64,000 bases of DNA from assembly GCA_038961845.1 (NCBI GenBank), contig CP152408.1:434001-498000 (forward strand), written 5' to 3'. Origin of the DNA: Xylophilus sp. GW821-FHT01B05. Lineage in GTDB: Bacteria > Pseudomonadota > Gammaproteobacteria > Burkholderiales > Burkholderiaceae_C. Made by a program: the position numbers and the translations under genes. The notes beneath the pieces are model-generated. The model was given only the letters and a program-made list of their open reading frames with translations, searched no databases and was not told the DNA's origin. Shown here piece after piece: positions 35,310 through 45,327 of this stretch. Position 1 is the first letter of the stretch, and every line of letters begins with the position of its first letter.

Positions 35310-36371
35310 TCAGAACAAGTGCGAGATACCCAGCGCAAAGAAGGACGGGTCAGCGCCGGCAGCCGGCAGCGCCACGCCGTTGAGGGTGATGGCCGATAGC
35401 CCCTTGTTGTTCACCCGGGCGTAGCGCGCATACAGCGTGCTGCGCTTGGACAGGTTGTAGTCGTAGCCCAGTTGCAGGCCCAGCGCGCGGTTCTCTGCGC
35501 CGCTGACCTGGCGCCGCGCCACCTGCGCCAGCACCGACTGCTGGCCGCTGAAGTTCCAGCGTACCGATGCCATCGCATTGCTGCTGTTGGGCACGCCCGC
35601 CAGGTCCGAGGTGTTGCGATTGAAGGTGCCATACCAGGTGACGCTGCCCAGCCGATAGGTCGCGCCCAGAAACTGCGACACGCTGGGCTGCGGGTTGGCC
35701 ACGGGCGCTGCGGCCGTGCCGCTGTTGGTGCGCTGGTAGCCATAGCCCAGGTACAGCGGCCCCTGGGCGTACTGCACGTTGAAGCCCTGGCCGCGTCCCG
35801 AAGAAGAGCTGAGCGCCTCGCCGGCCGAGTACATGGCCTCGCCCCACACGCCGTTGACGCGTGGCGTGGTGTAGCGCACCGAGTTGTCGGTGAAGCCCGG
35901 CGTGAAGGTGGCGGCCGTGGCGCTGGTCTGGGTGAGGAACATGTTCCAGCCCAGCGAAGTGCGGTTGCGCGCCAATGGGTCAGAGGTCAGCCCGACGACA
36001 AAGGTGGGCGACCACATGCGGCCCATATCAATTGCGCCCCAAGGCCCGGTCAGGCCAACCAGGTTCCAGCGACCAAAGAACTTGGTGGCGTTGTTCTGTG
36101 TGCCGTCGTCCGCGTTGATGCCGGATTCCAGCCGGAAGCGTGCCTTCAGGCCACCACCGAGGTCCTCACTGCCCAGGAAGCCGAAGCGCGACACGGTGTT
36201 GAGCCCCGAGCTGATGCGGCTCACGCGGCTCTGGCCATTGCTGGCTGATTCAAAGCCAAGGTCGACCGCACCGTACAGGGTGAGCTGCGAGCTGCTTTGG
36301 GCCTGCGCCGGCCACGGCGCTGCCAATGCGCCGACCAGTCCGAGCCCGGTTAAAACGTACTTTCTGCTCAT
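35310..36371 (-). CDS. Outer-membrane porin (Gram-negative porin, Porin_4 family)
   Basis: A 353-residue beta-barrel porin. Signal peptide SRKYVLTGLGLVGALAAPWPAQAQ, first strand 'SSQLTLYGAVDLGFESASNG', 'SRFGFLGSEDLGGGLKARFRLESGIN' and terminal strand ending in Phe (FALGISHLF), all typical of betaproteobacterial trimeric porins. AGAGGA precedes the ATG at 36371; an upstream ATG at 36413 is rejected. It is the last gene of the dpp-type cluster but has its own 177-bp upstream region. That region carries the same operator-like sequence as the dppB promoter, so it probably belongs to the same regulon and admits the same substrate. Confidence 0.92.
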   Translation of the reverse strand: MSRKYVLTGLGLVGALAAPWPAQAQSSSQLTLYGAVDLGFESASNGQSRVSRISSGLNTVSRFGFLGSEDLGGGLKARFRLESGINADDGTQNNATKFFGRWNLVGLTGPWGAIDMGRMWSPTFVVGLTSDPLARNRTSLGWNMFLTQTSATAATFTPGFTDNSVRYTTPRVNGVWGEAMYSAGEALSSSSGRGQGFNVQYAQGPLYLGYGYQRTNSGTAAAPVANPQPSVSQFLGATYRLGSVTWYGTFNRNTSDLAGVPNSSNAMASVRWNFSGQQSVLAQVARRQVSGAENRALGLQLGYDYNLSKRSTLYARYARVNNKGLSAITLNGVALPAAGADPSFFALGISHLF

Positions 36372-36499
36372 GGTGAACCAATCCTCTGGAGTTCGGTTGC
36401 CCGGTGCCCGCAAGGGCTGGCCGGTGTGTTCGTGGGGCGGATGCCCGCTACCTGGGCATCGCTGAAATCCAGTCTAGGGAGGCATCGCCGCGCTGAATA

Positions 36500-36531
36500 A
36501 TCGAACGGCGGGATCACGCGATGCAGCTTTT
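36500..36531. promoter_or_regulatory. Operator-like sequence upstream of porin, shared with dppB promoter
   Basis: ATCGAAC-N5-GATCACGCGAT-N-C-N-GCTT is found here about 130 bp upstream of the porin start and, identical at all named positions, at 43893-43923 upstream of dppB. Both copies have the same orientation relative to the downstream gene. The LysR protein encoded next to dppB is the likely binder. Confidence 0.65.
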
Positions 36532-36548
36532 AGATCACTGCATCACCG

Positions 36549-38132
36549 CTATGGCTTTGGCGCCTCGACCCAGGCATTGGCCAGGCTGCCGGCAGAGCCC
36601 TCCACCCCCGAGAACAGCCCGTGCACGCGCTTGCTCCAGACATTGCCGCGCGGCACGGCCACCAGCGGCAGCAGCGGCAGGTCGTCCATGGCGATCTTCT
36701 GAAACTGTCGGAACAGCGCAACGCGCCGCGCCTCGTCCTGCTCCGTGGCGGCCTGCGCCAGCAGGGTGTCGACGGCCGGGTTTTGGTAACCCGCGGCATT
36801 GGCGAAGGGAATGCCCTTGCCTGCGGCGGTGGAGGCGTACAGGCGCTGCACGCCCACGCTGGGGTCGAACAGCGTGCCCACGCCGTTGACCTCGAAGTCG
36901 AAATCACGCTGCGTGTAGATGCGCTGTATGAAGCCGCCCAGGTCCTGGCTGCGCACGGTGACGTGTATGCCCACGCGTGACAGCGCCGCCTTGGCATATT
37001 CGGCCACCAGCTTGAGCGTGGCCGTGGGGAAGTAGTCGAGGGTTACCGCAAAGCGCTTGCCGTCAGGCCCGCGCTTGAAGCCGGCGCGGTCCAGCAGCGC
37101 GTTGGCTGCGGCCACGTCGTAGGCATAGGGTTTCAGCTCCGGGTCGTGGAAGGGCGCCATGTCGGGCGGGATGGGTGAGGCCAGCGGCTGCGCGTACTGC
37201 TGGTAGGCGACCTTGTTGATGAAGCCCAGGTCCAGCGCATGGGCCACGGCACGGCGCACCTCGGGGTGCGCAAAGAACGGGTTCTTCAGGTTGAACTCGA
37301 TGGCGGCGATGTTGTTCAGGTAGGCGCTCCGCAGTGCCTCGGCCTGCAGGCGTGGGTGCTTCTGCAGGCGTGCCACGTCATTGAGCGAGACCGAGGTGCT
37401 GAAGTCCGCAGATCCCGTCTCCAGCGCCGCCGCGATGGCCGCCGGGTCGGCAGAGAAGCGGTAGACCAAGCGGTCCAGGTAGGGCTTGCCGCTGTCCCAG
37501 TAGTCGGGGTTGCGTTCGAACTCGGCATAGGCGCCGCGCACCCACTGCTTGAAGCGGAACGGCCCGGTGCCCACTGGCGCATTCGCGTTCTGCGCCGCGC
37601 CGGCATCGCCCTTGTCGTAGAGGTGGCGCGGCACGATGGGCGACTCGGCCGCAGACAAGGCCCGCAGCAGATAGGGCGAGGGGGCAGCCAGCACCAGCAA
37701 AGCGGTATGCGCATCGGGCGTCTCCACGCGCTCCAGGTGCGCGAAGGTGGTGCGCCCGCGCGGGTTGCCGCGCTTCAGCTCAAGAAGCGAATAGGCCACA
37801 TCGGCCGAGGTGAAGGGCTGGCCGTCGTGCCACTTCACGCCCTGGCGCAGTTCGAAGCGGTAGCGCTTGCCGTCAGCCGATACCGACCAGCGCGTGGCCA
37901 GCAGCGGCTGTGGTGTGAACTTGTCGTCGTAGCTGAGCAGGCCTTCGGTCACCTTGGCGCTGATGTCGCGCGCGCCCACGGTGATGTTGCTGAGAGACAG
38001 CAGCGCTGGCGGCTCGGCGCCTATCAGGGTGAGCGTGCCGCCGCGCTGTGGTTGCTGTGCCCAGAGCGGCGCTGCGCAGACCAGCAGGCTGGTGGCCAGG
38101 AGTTTGCGGACGAATGGGGAGATGTTGGCCAT
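36549..38132 (-). CDS. Dipeptide/opine-type ABC transporter substrate-binding protein (SBP_bac_5)
   Basis: A 527-residue periplasmic binding protein of the DppA/OppA family. Signal peptide 'FVRKLLATSLLVCAAPLWAQ', N-terminal 'QRGGTLTLIGAEPPALLSLSNITVGARDISAKVTEGLLSYD', then 'WHDGQPFTSADVAYSLLELKRGNPRGR'. The ATG at 38132 gives a normal signal peptide; the longer frame does not. It lies downstream of an amidase and two ATPase genes in the same operon, so it should feed the DppBCDF-like complex. Its substrate may be an amide or amidated peptide, inferred from the amidase. Confidence 0.9.
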   Translation of the reverse strand: MANISPFVRKLLATSLLVCAAPLWAQQPQRGGTLTLIGAEPPALLSLSNITVGARDISAKVTEGLLSYDDKFTPQPLLATRWSVSADGKRYRFELRQGVKWHDGQPFTSADVAYSLLELKRGNPRGRTTFAHLERVETPDAHTALLVLAAPSPYLLRALSAAESPIVPRHLYDKGDAGAAQNANAPVGTGPFRFKQWVRGAYAEFERNPDYWDSGKPYLDRLVYRFSADPAAIAAALETGSADFSTSVSLNDVARLQKHPRLQAEALRSAYLNNIAAIEFNLKNPFFAHPEVRRAVAHALDLGFINKVAYQQYAQPLASPIPPDMAPFHDPELKPYAYDVAAANALLDRAGFKRGPDGKRFAVTLDYFPTATLKLVAEYAKAALSRVGIHVTVRSQDLGGFIQRIYTQRDFDFEVNGVGTLFDPSVGVQRLYASTAAGKGIPFANAAGYQNPAVDTLLAQAATEQDEARRVALFRQFQKIAMDDLPLLPLVAVPRGNVWSKRVHGLFSGVEGSAGSLANAWVEAPKP

Positions 38133-38160
38133 AGGAATTCGGTTGAGCTGAGAAGACGGA

Positions 38161-39627
38161 TCAGGCGCGGCGCGTGGTGGCATCGAGCACGGGCGGGCGC
38201 CGCTGCGCCCAGGGCGACAGGGCTTCGAGCTCGGCGGCCAGCTTGAGCAGCAGCGCCTCGCCATACCAGGGCCCGACAAACTGGATGCCCACCGGCAGGC
38301 CCTCGCGCGTCCAGCCTGCCGGCACCGTGATGGCCGGGTTGCCGCTCACGTTGAAGGGGTGGCAGCGCTGGATCCAGGCGGTGCGCAGTGGCCCCAGCGC
38401 CTGGCCCTCGACGATCAGCGGCGCCGTGGGGTCGGCCTGCGCCAGCACCGGCGGCGCAGACAAGGTGGGCGTGACCAGCACATCGGCCTGCTCGAACAGC
38501 GTCTGCACGCGGCGGAAGTAGTCCGTGCGGTCGATCAGCCCTTGCTGCAACTGCTGCCGCGTGATGCCCGCACCGGCCTCCAGTCGCGCTCGGACGCTGG
38601 GCGGGAAGCCATCGGCACGCTCGCGCAGCAAGCCGCCAAACTTGTGCTGGTTGAGCGCACCGGCAATCGCGCCCAGGATGGGGCTGGAGGCGCTCAGGTC
38701 CATATGGCCTTCCTCCACCGATGCGCCCAGGCCGGCCAGCCCTTGCAGGGCCTGTTCGCACAGCGCGCGCACCTGCGGGTCCAGGCCAGGGGCGCGGCGG
38801 TCTGCGCCGGTGGCGGGCAGCCAGAGCAGGCGCAGGGGCCGCAGGTCGCCATCGGCCTGCAGGCCCGCGCGCAGGCGCTGCGGCCCGACGGCGTAAGACC
38901 AGGGGTCGCTCGCATGCTTGCCGGCGATCACGTCCAGCGTGCGCGCCAGGTCGGCCACATTGCGCGCTATGGGCCCGATCTGCACCAGGGACGAGAAGCC
39001 GTCCAGCAGCTCGGCCGAGGGCAGCAGCCCATGCGTGGCCTTGATGCCCAGCACGCCGCAGCACGAGGCCGGTATGCGCACCGAGCCGCCAGCGTCGGTG
39101 CCTATGGAGATGGCGGATGCGCCCACGGCCACCGCCGCCGCGCTGCCGCTGCTGGAGCCGCCCGTGGTATGCGCGGGGCTCCAGGGGTTGCGTGCCGTGC
39201 CATAGAGCGCGTTCTCGCCCGTGGGCCGCTGGCCAAACTCGGGCATGTTGGCCATGCCCACAAACACCGCGCCGGCTTGGCGCAGGCGCTCGACCACCGG
39301 GTTGTCGGCATCGGGGACGTGGCCTTGGAACAGTGCCGAGCCAAAGGTCTGCGGTGCTCCGCGCACGGCCAGCGTGTCTTTCACCGAGAACGGCACGCCG
39401 CACAGCGCGCCAGTCGGCGCGCCGCTGCGGTAGGCGGCCTCGGCCGCGCGGGCCTGCGCCAGCGCGTTGGCGCGGTCGGTCCAGGTGAACATGCGCAGCT
39501 CGCCGTTCAGCGCCTCGATGCGCTCGAAGGTTTGCTCGACCACCTCTACCGGCGACAGCTCGCGGCGGGCATACAGCGCGAGCAGGGTTTCAGCGGGCAG
39601 CAGGGTGATGTCGGTGGATGCGGTCAT
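38161..39627 (-). CDS. Amidase-signature family amidase
   Basis: A 488-residue amidase of the GatA/AtzF signature family. The Ser-cisSer-Lys triad is visible: Lys in FSVKDTLAV, cis-Ser in 'TTGGSSSGSAAAVA', nucleophile Ser in GTDAGGSVRIPAS. It hydrolyses a carboxamide to acid plus ammonia or amine in the cytoplasm. It overlaps the upstream ATPase gene (ATGA), and the binding-protein gene follows 28 bp later, so it probably acts on the compound brought in by this importer. It is not GatA: no gatB/gatC are near, and the cluster is a transport operon. Confidence 0.9.
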   Translation of the reverse strand: MTASTDITLLPAETLLALYARRELSPVEVVEQTFERIEALNGELRMFTWTDRANALAQARAAEAAYRSGAPTGALCGVPFSVKDTLAVRGAPQTFGSALFQGHVPDADNPVVERLRQAGAVFVGMANMPEFGQRPTGENALYGTARNPWSPAHTTGGSSSGSAAAVAVGASAISIGTDAGGSVRIPASCCGVLGIKATHGLLPSAELLDGFSSLVQIGPIARNVADLARTLDVIAGKHASDPWSYAVGPQRLRAGLQADGDLRPLRLLWLPATGADRRAPGLDPQVRALCEQALQGLAGLGASVEEGHMDLSASSPILGAIAGALNQHKFGGLLRERADGFPPSVRARLEAGAGITRQQLQQGLIDRTDYFRRVQTLFEQADVLVTPTLSAPPVLAQADPTAPLIVEGQALGPLRTAWIQRCHPFNVSGNPAITVPAGWTREGLPVGIQFVGPWYGEALLLKLAAELEALSPWAQRRPPVLDATTRRA

Positions 39628-40549
39628 AGGTGGCAGGCGACTAGGTGTTGCGGCCCGGTAGTGCGCAGCGTTGGCGCCTCTGCCTCGCAGCGCGCATGCG
39701 CCTCGGGGCAGCGCGTGCGAAAGGCGCAGCCGCCGGTTGTTGCTGCGCGCGCATCGCCGTGGATGGGCACGACGCGGCGTCGGCGCTCCGGCTCCAGCGA
39801 GGGCACGGCGGCGATCAGCGCGCGCGTGTAGGGGTGCTGCGACGCACGCCACAGGCGGGCGTGGTCTGCGCTCTCGACGATGCGGCCCTGGTACATCACC
39901 AGCACCCGGTCGGCGAAGTAGCGCACCACCGACAGGTCGTGCGATATGAACAAATAGGACAAGCCCAGACTCTGCTTCAGCTCGGCCAGCAGGTTGAGGA
40001 TCTGCGCCTGGATGGACACGTCCAGCGCCGACACCGGCTCGTCGCAAATGATCAGCTCGGGTGCCAGCACCAGCGCACGCGCAATGCCGATGCGCTGGCG
40101 CTGCCCGCCAGAGAACTCATGCGGGTAGCGCCCCAGCGCGGCGGCGGGCAGGCCCACGCGCGCCACGATGTCGGCCAGCCGGCGTTGGCGCTCGGCCGCG
40201 TCGCGCAGGCCATGCACCTTCAGCGCCGTATCCAGCAGCGTGCCCACCGTCTGCCGTGGGTTCAGCGAACCATATGGGTCCTGGAACACCATCTGCATGC
40301 GCCGGCGGTACGGGCGCATGGCGCGCTGGCTCAGATGCGTGATCGGCGTGCCGTCCAGTCGAATGTCGCCGCCCGAAGCCGGCGTGAGCCGCAGAATGGT
40401 CTTGCCCAGCGTGGACTTGCCGCAGCCCGATTCGCCCACCAGGCCCACGGTTTCCCCCGCATCGATGTGCAGGTCCACGCCATTGACTGCATGCACCTCG
40501 CGGCCGGCGCTGCGGTAGCGCACGTGCAGGTTCTCGACCGATAGCAGGC

Positions 40550-40553
<4 letters not shown>
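39624..40553 (-). CDS. ABC transporter ATPase, DppF type
   Basis: A 309-residue oligopeptide-transport ATPase. Walker A GESGCGKST, 'MVFQDPYGSLNPRQTVG' Q-loop, signature FSGGQRQ, Walker B LIICDEP followed by VSALDVS, switch His in FISHDLSV. The C-terminal extension 'GCAFRTRCPEAHARC' is the oligopeptide-type Cys motif that can hold an Fe-S cluster. The start MSLLSVENL at 40553 overlaps the stop of the DppD-type gene (ATGA). Confidence 0.92.
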
Positions 40554-41541
<988 letters not shown>

Positions 41542-41545
<4 letters not shown>

Positions 41546-41715
41546 GTCAGTTCTCCATGGCTCTGCGCGTCATCCACGGCGCATGAATTCCCAAGGCCCA
41601 GAAGACCGTGAAGCAGGCCGTGCGCAAACATCCGCGGAACTGGCTTTGCCAGGCCGCAGGATGTGCCCCCTTGAGGGGGAAGGCGAAGACGCGGAGCGCG
41701 AAGCCTGGGCGTCAT
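41542..41715 (-). CDS. Possible 57-residue leader peptide in tandem repeat unit 1
   Basis: An ATG preceded by GGAGAACTG opens a 57-codon frame (start MTPRLRAPRLRLPPQGG, end DDAQSHGELT) whose TGA overlaps the dppD ATG as ATGA. The frame is open through the whole repeat unit. It may be translated and coupled to dppD, or be a by-product of the tandem duplication. No similarity to known peptides is recognised; it is rich in Arg, Pro and Leu. Confidence 0.3.
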
Positions 41716-41885
41716 GTCAGTTCTCCATGGCGCTGAGCATCACCCGCAGCGCGCGAATCGCAGGGACGCAGAAGGCCGCGGAGCAGGCCATGCCAAGACA
41801 TCCGCGGAACCGGCTTTGCCGGGCCGCTGGATGTGCCCCCTTGAGGGGGGAGGCGAAGACGCGAAGCGCGAAGCCTGGGCGTCAT
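41712..41885 (-). CDS. Possible 57-residue leader peptide in tandem repeat unit 2
   Basis: Same arrangement as the frame in unit 1: a GGAGAACTG-ACATG start, 57 codons (MTPRLRASRLRLPPQGG to GDAQRHGELT), and a TGA overlapping the next copy's ATG. Despite several base differences between units 1 and 2 no stop has appeared, which is weak evidence for translation. Confidence 0.3.
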   Translation of the reverse strand: MTPRLRASRLRLPPQGGTSSGPAKPVPRMSWHGLLRGLLRPCDSRAAGDAQRHGELT

Positions 41886-42055
41886 GTCAGTTCTCCATGG
41901 CGCTGAGCATCACCCGCAGCGCGCGAAACGCAGAGACGCAGAAGGCCGCGGAGCAGGCCAAGCGCAAACATCCGCGGAACCGGCTTTGCCGGGCCGCTGG
42001 ATGTGCCCCCTTGAGGGGGGAGGCGAAGACGCGAAGCGCGAAGCCTGGGGGTGTT

Positions 42056-42868
42056 TCATTTCAGCCGCGGGTTGAAGTGGTCGTTGAGCCCGTCGCCCAC
42101 CAGGTTCAGCGACAACACCACCACCGAGATCGCCGCGCCGGGCAGTGCGGTGAGGTACCAGGCCGTGCGCAGCAGGTCGCGGCCGTTGCCAATCATGGTG
42201 CCCCAGCTCATCAGGTTCGGGTCGCTCATGCCCAGGAAGGACAGCGCCGACTCCAGCAGGATGGCGCTGGCGACCATGGCCGATGTCGTGACCACGATGG
42301 GCGGCAGCGCGTTGGGCAGCATCTCGTGGAAGATGATGCGCAGGTCGCTATAGCCCAGGCTGCGCGCGGCCATGACAAAGTCGGCCTCGCGCAGCGAGCG
42401 GAACTGCGCGCGCACCAGCCGCGCAATCGTGGGCCAGGACGCCAGGCCAATGGCAAAGGCCACGGTCTCGGTCGATGGCTGCGCGATAGCAATCACCACA
42501 ATGGCCAGCAGCATGGTGGGCATGGTCTGGAAAAGCTCGGTCAGGCGCGTCAGGCCCTCGTCCAGCCAGCCGCCGAAATAGCCGCCGGCCGCGCCCACCA
42601 GCGTGCCTATGCCCAGGCCCACCAGCGCCGCATAGGCCCCCACCGCCAGCGAGGCACGCGCGCCATGCGCCAGGCCTGCGGCCAGGTTGCGCCCCATCTG
42701 GTCGGTGCCCAGCGGAAAGGCCAGGTCTTCGCCCGGCCACAGCAGCGGCTGCGCCACCATGTCCAGCGGGTCGCCCGGGTAGAGCCAGCCGGCCGCAAGC
42801 GCAATGGCGGTAAACAGCAGCAAAAGGCTGGCGCCGACCAGGGCCGGCGGATGGCGTAGCAGCGGCAC
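42056..42868 (-). CDS. ABC transporter permease, DppC type
   Basis: A 270-residue inner-membrane permease with about six transmembrane helices. Conserved 'FPLGTDQMGRNLAAGLAHGARASLAVG' near the N-terminus and the permease EAA-type loop 'SLREADFVMAARSLGYSDLRIIFHEMLPNALPPIVV'. The start is GTG (42868), overlapping the TAG of dppB by one base. It forms the channel with DppB. Its stop overlaps an ATG leading into the repeat region. Confidence 0.92.
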   Translation of the reverse strand: MPLLRHPPALVGASLLLLFTAIALAAGWLYPGDPLDMVAQPLLWPGEDLAFPLGTDQMGRNLAAGLAHGARASLAVGAYAALVGLGIGTLVGAAGGYFGGWLDEGLTRLTELFQTMPTMLLAIVVIAIAQPSTETVAFAIGLASWPTIARLVRAQFRSLREADFVMAARSLGYSDLRIIFHEMLPNALPPIVVTTSAMVASAILLESALSFLGMSDPNLMSWGTMIGNGRDLLRTAWYLTALPGAAISVVVLSLNLVGDGLNDHFNPRLK

Positions 42869-43854
42869 TATGCGGCCTCGATGCGGGGATCAATCCAGGC
42901 GTGCAGTAGATCGATCAGCACATTGGCCACGATCACCACGCACGAGCCCAGCAGCAGCACGCCCAGCAGCACCTGGTAGTCGCGCGCCAGCACGGCCTCC
43001 AGCGCCAGGCTGCCCATGCCGGGCCAGCCAAACACCGTCTCCACCACCACCGAGCCGCCCAGCAGGTTGCCCAGGTGCAGGCCGGCCACGGTGGTGATGG
43101 GGATCAGCGCATTGCGCAGCACGTGGCGCAGCTGCACCACCAGCGGCGACAGGCCCTTGGCTGCGGCCGTGCGCACGAAGTCCTGGAGGCTGACTTCGAG
43201 CATGGCGGCGCGCGTCAGCCGTGCATAGATGGCCACGAAGACGGTGGACAAGGCCAGCGCCGGCAGCACCAGATGCGCCAGCCGGTCGCGCCACCAGGCC
43301 AGCCCGTGCAGATCAGCGCCCACAGTGAAGCTGCCGCCACTGGGGAACCAGCCCAGGTGCACCGAGAACACCACCACCGCCATCAGCCCCACCCAGAAGC
43401 CCGGCATGGAATACAGCAGCAGTACCGCCACCGACAGCACATGGTCGGGCCACTTGCCGGCCCACACCGACATCAGCACCCCGCCCAGCATGCCGACCAC
43501 AAAGGCAATGCCCAGCGCGGCCAGCATCAGCACCAGCGTGTTCGGCAGCCGCGACAGGATCAGGTCGGCCACCGGCGTCTGGTAGCGCGATGAATAGCCC
43601 AGGCTGAAATGAACCAGGTTGTCGAGGTAGTGATACAGCTGCGTGAACAGGCTCTGGTCCAGCCCGAAGCGGGCGCGCAGCTGCGCCATGCTCTCGGCCG
43701 TGGCCGAGCCGGCCTCGGCCGCCAGCACATCGGCCGCATCGCCCGGCACCAACTGCAGCAGGCAGAAGTTCAGGATCACGATGCCGAACACGGTCGGCAC
43801 CGCTTGCAGCGCGATGCGGCGCAGGCGGGCTTGGACACGTGAGGGCTGGCGCAT
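42868..43854 (-). CDS. ABC transporter permease, DppB type
   Basis: A 328-residue permease: first helix 'ALQAVPTVFGIVILNFCLLQLVPGD', 'FSLGYSSRYQTPVADLILSRLPNTLVLMLAA', and the coupling loop 'DFVRTAAAKGLSPLVVQLRHVLRNALIPI'. It heads the transport operon dppB-dppC-repeat-dppD-dppF-amidase-binding protein and is divergent from a LysR gene. The operator-like sequence at 43888-43931 sits just upstream. Confidence 0.92.
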   Translation of the reverse strand: MRQPSRVQARLRRIALQAVPTVFGIVILNFCLLQLVPGDAADVLAAEAGSATAESMAQLRARFGLDQSLFTQLYHYLDNLVHFSLGYSSRYQTPVADLILSRLPNTLVLMLAALGIAFVVGMLGGVLMSVWAGKWPDHVLSVAVLLLYSMPGFWVGLMAVVVFSVHLGWFPSGGSFTVGADLHGLAWWRDRLAHLVLPALALSTVFVAIYARLTRAAMLEVSLQDFVRTAAAKGLSPLVVQLRHVLRNALIPITTVAGLHLGNLLGGSVVVETVFGWPGMGSLALEAVLARDYQVLLGVLLLGSCVVIVANVLIDLLHAWIDPRIEAA

Positions 43855-43887
43855 GGTGGGCAGAGTCTAGGAGCGCATGTGCCTGCG

Positions 43888-43931
43888 GCGTGATCGAACA
43901 AACAGATCACGCGATACGGCTTCTGAATCGC
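43888..43931. promoter_or_regulatory. LysR operator-like region between dppB and the first LysR gene
   Basis: Perfect inverted repeat GCGTGATC (43888-43895) and GATCACGC (43905-43912) with a 9-bp spacer, continuing into 'gatacggcttctgaatc'. The segment ATCGAAC-N5-GATCACGCGAT-N-C-N-GCTT is repeated upstream of the porin gene at 36500. Confidence 0.68.
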
Positions 43932-44045
43932 CATACCCGGGCTACCGCGGGTTAGTGCTGGATTGAATCTTGCATGCGGGGCGATCCAGAATCGAGATCA
44001 AGTGCTTCCCCAATGGCTGGAAAGCGCATCACCCTGAGGCACACG

Positions 44046-45029
44046 ATGGCCCACCTGTCTCCCCCCACGGTTACCGCCCTGCCGTTCCGGCTGAAGTTCC
44101 GGCAACTGGTGCTGCTGGACGCGCTGGGTGATTCGCAGTCGCTGCGCAAGGCCGCCGCGCAAACCCACCTGACCCAGCCCGCGGCCACGCGCGCCATGGC
44201 AGAGCTGGAATCGGCCTTTGGCGTGCAGTTGTTCGAGCGCTCGCATGCAGGCATGGCGCCCACGGTCTATGGCAGTGCGTTGATCCAGCACGCGCGGCGC
44301 GTGCTGTTTGACGTGCAGCAGGCCCATGCCGATATCCAGGCGCTGCGCTCAGGCTCGCACGGGCTGGTGCGGGTCGGTTCGCTGCTGCCGCCCACCACCA
44401 GCCTGTTGCCCACGGCCATAGGCGAGGTCAAGCGCCGGTTTCCCAGCATGCGCATATCGCTGGAGCAGCTGTCGCAGAAGCCGCTGGTCGAGCGCGTGCG
44501 TGAAGGCAGCCTGGACATCGCGCTGTGCCGGCTGGTGACCGATGCCGACGAGGCCAAGGGCCTGGACCAGGCCGTGCTGTTCGAAGACGAATACGTGCTG
44601 GTGGCCGGCCGCAACCACCGCTGCGCGCGCATGAAGTCGCTGCGCCTGTCCGAGCTGGTGGACGAACCCTGGGTGCTGCCGCACGCCAACGGCCTGTTCT
44701 ACGCCCACGTGCAGGCGCTGTTTCTGGCCCAGGCCGGACGCATGCCGGCCAACACCGTCGAGTCCTCCACGCCGCTGGCCGCCAACCTGCTGCTGGTGGA
44801 GCAGTACGGCTTTCTCAACTTCATGCAGAAGACCATTGCGCTGAACTACGCCAAACGCGGGCAACTGCGCATCCTGCCCATCTCCCTGGGCAGCCCGCTG
44901 GGCCCGCACGTGGTGGCCGTGCGCGGCAACACCAGCATGGCGCCGGCCGTAACGGTGGTGTTGCAGGCCTTGCGCAAGGCTGCAGAGGGGGATGGGGAGG
45001 CGCAGGTGGTGGCGGCTGCCGCTGCTTGA
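44046..45029 (+). CDS. LysR-family regulator, probable activator of the dpp-amidase-porin genes
   Basis: A 327-residue LysR protein. Helix-turn-helix region 'FRQLVLLDALGDSQSLRKAAAQTHLTQPAATRAMAELESAFG' with wing 'LFERSHAGMAPTVYG'; the effector domain ends in an Ala-rich tail. The ATG at 44046 is chosen because its close paralogue at 45328 begins with the same MAHLSPPT. It is divergent from dppB with a 191-bp gap containing the palindromic site described there. It belongs to the GbpR/PcaQ-like group that often controls aromatic or sugar uptake genes. Confidence 0.87.
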   Translation: MAHLSPPTVTALPFRLKFRQLVLLDALGDSQSLRKAAAQTHLTQPAATRAMAELESAFGVQLFERSHAGMAPTVYGSALIQHARRVLFDVQQAHADIQALRSGSHGLVRVGSLLPPTTSLLPTAIGEVKRRFPSMRISLEQLSQKPLVERVREGSLDIALCRLVTDADEAKGLDQAVLFEDEYVLVAGRNHRCARMKSLRLSELVDEPWVLPHANGLFYAHVQALFLAQAGRMPANTVESSTPLAANLLLVEQYGFLNFMQKTIALNYAKRGQLRILPISLGSPLGPHVVAVRGNTSMAPAVTVVLQALRKAAEGDGEAQVVAAAAA

Positions 45030-45052
45030 GGGTTTTGGTGAAAAGTGCCTCT

Positions 45053-45073
45053 AGCCCAGATGTGGCATGGGCT
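45053..45073. repeat. Intergenic hairpin repeat after the first LysR gene
   Basis: AGCCCA/TGGGCT arms with a 9-bp loop, preceded by 'gaaaagtgcctct' and followed by 'tttagctatatatttgatag'. Same family as the repeats at 8978, 11194 and 18273. The remaining interval up to 45327 shows no gene I can support. Confidence 0.65.
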
Positions 45074-45327
45074 TTTAGCTATATATTTGATAGTTTCGTC
45101 GTCTTGCCCGGTTTCGAGGCAGGGCGCATATCCGGGCTTATGCCATCCGCACCTAAGCCCATGCGCATTCATTCGTTCCACCGCGCAGGCACGGCCCCTA
45201 CAGTCCGTTCTTTCGCCGCAGGATCGGGGCGCGCGCTTCCTGCATGGCGCCTGGCTACATGCCGCACAGCGGGACATGCGGGTGCATCAGTTCTTCGGCT
45301 ACCCCGTGTATGCCTTGAAGGCGCAAG

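Noticed and set aside
45045-45327. Possible gene remnant between the two LysR genes (short frame reading FLHGAWLHAAQRDM)
   Set aside because: No start signal, no recognisable family and no continuation; probably chance coding in a GC-rich leader region.
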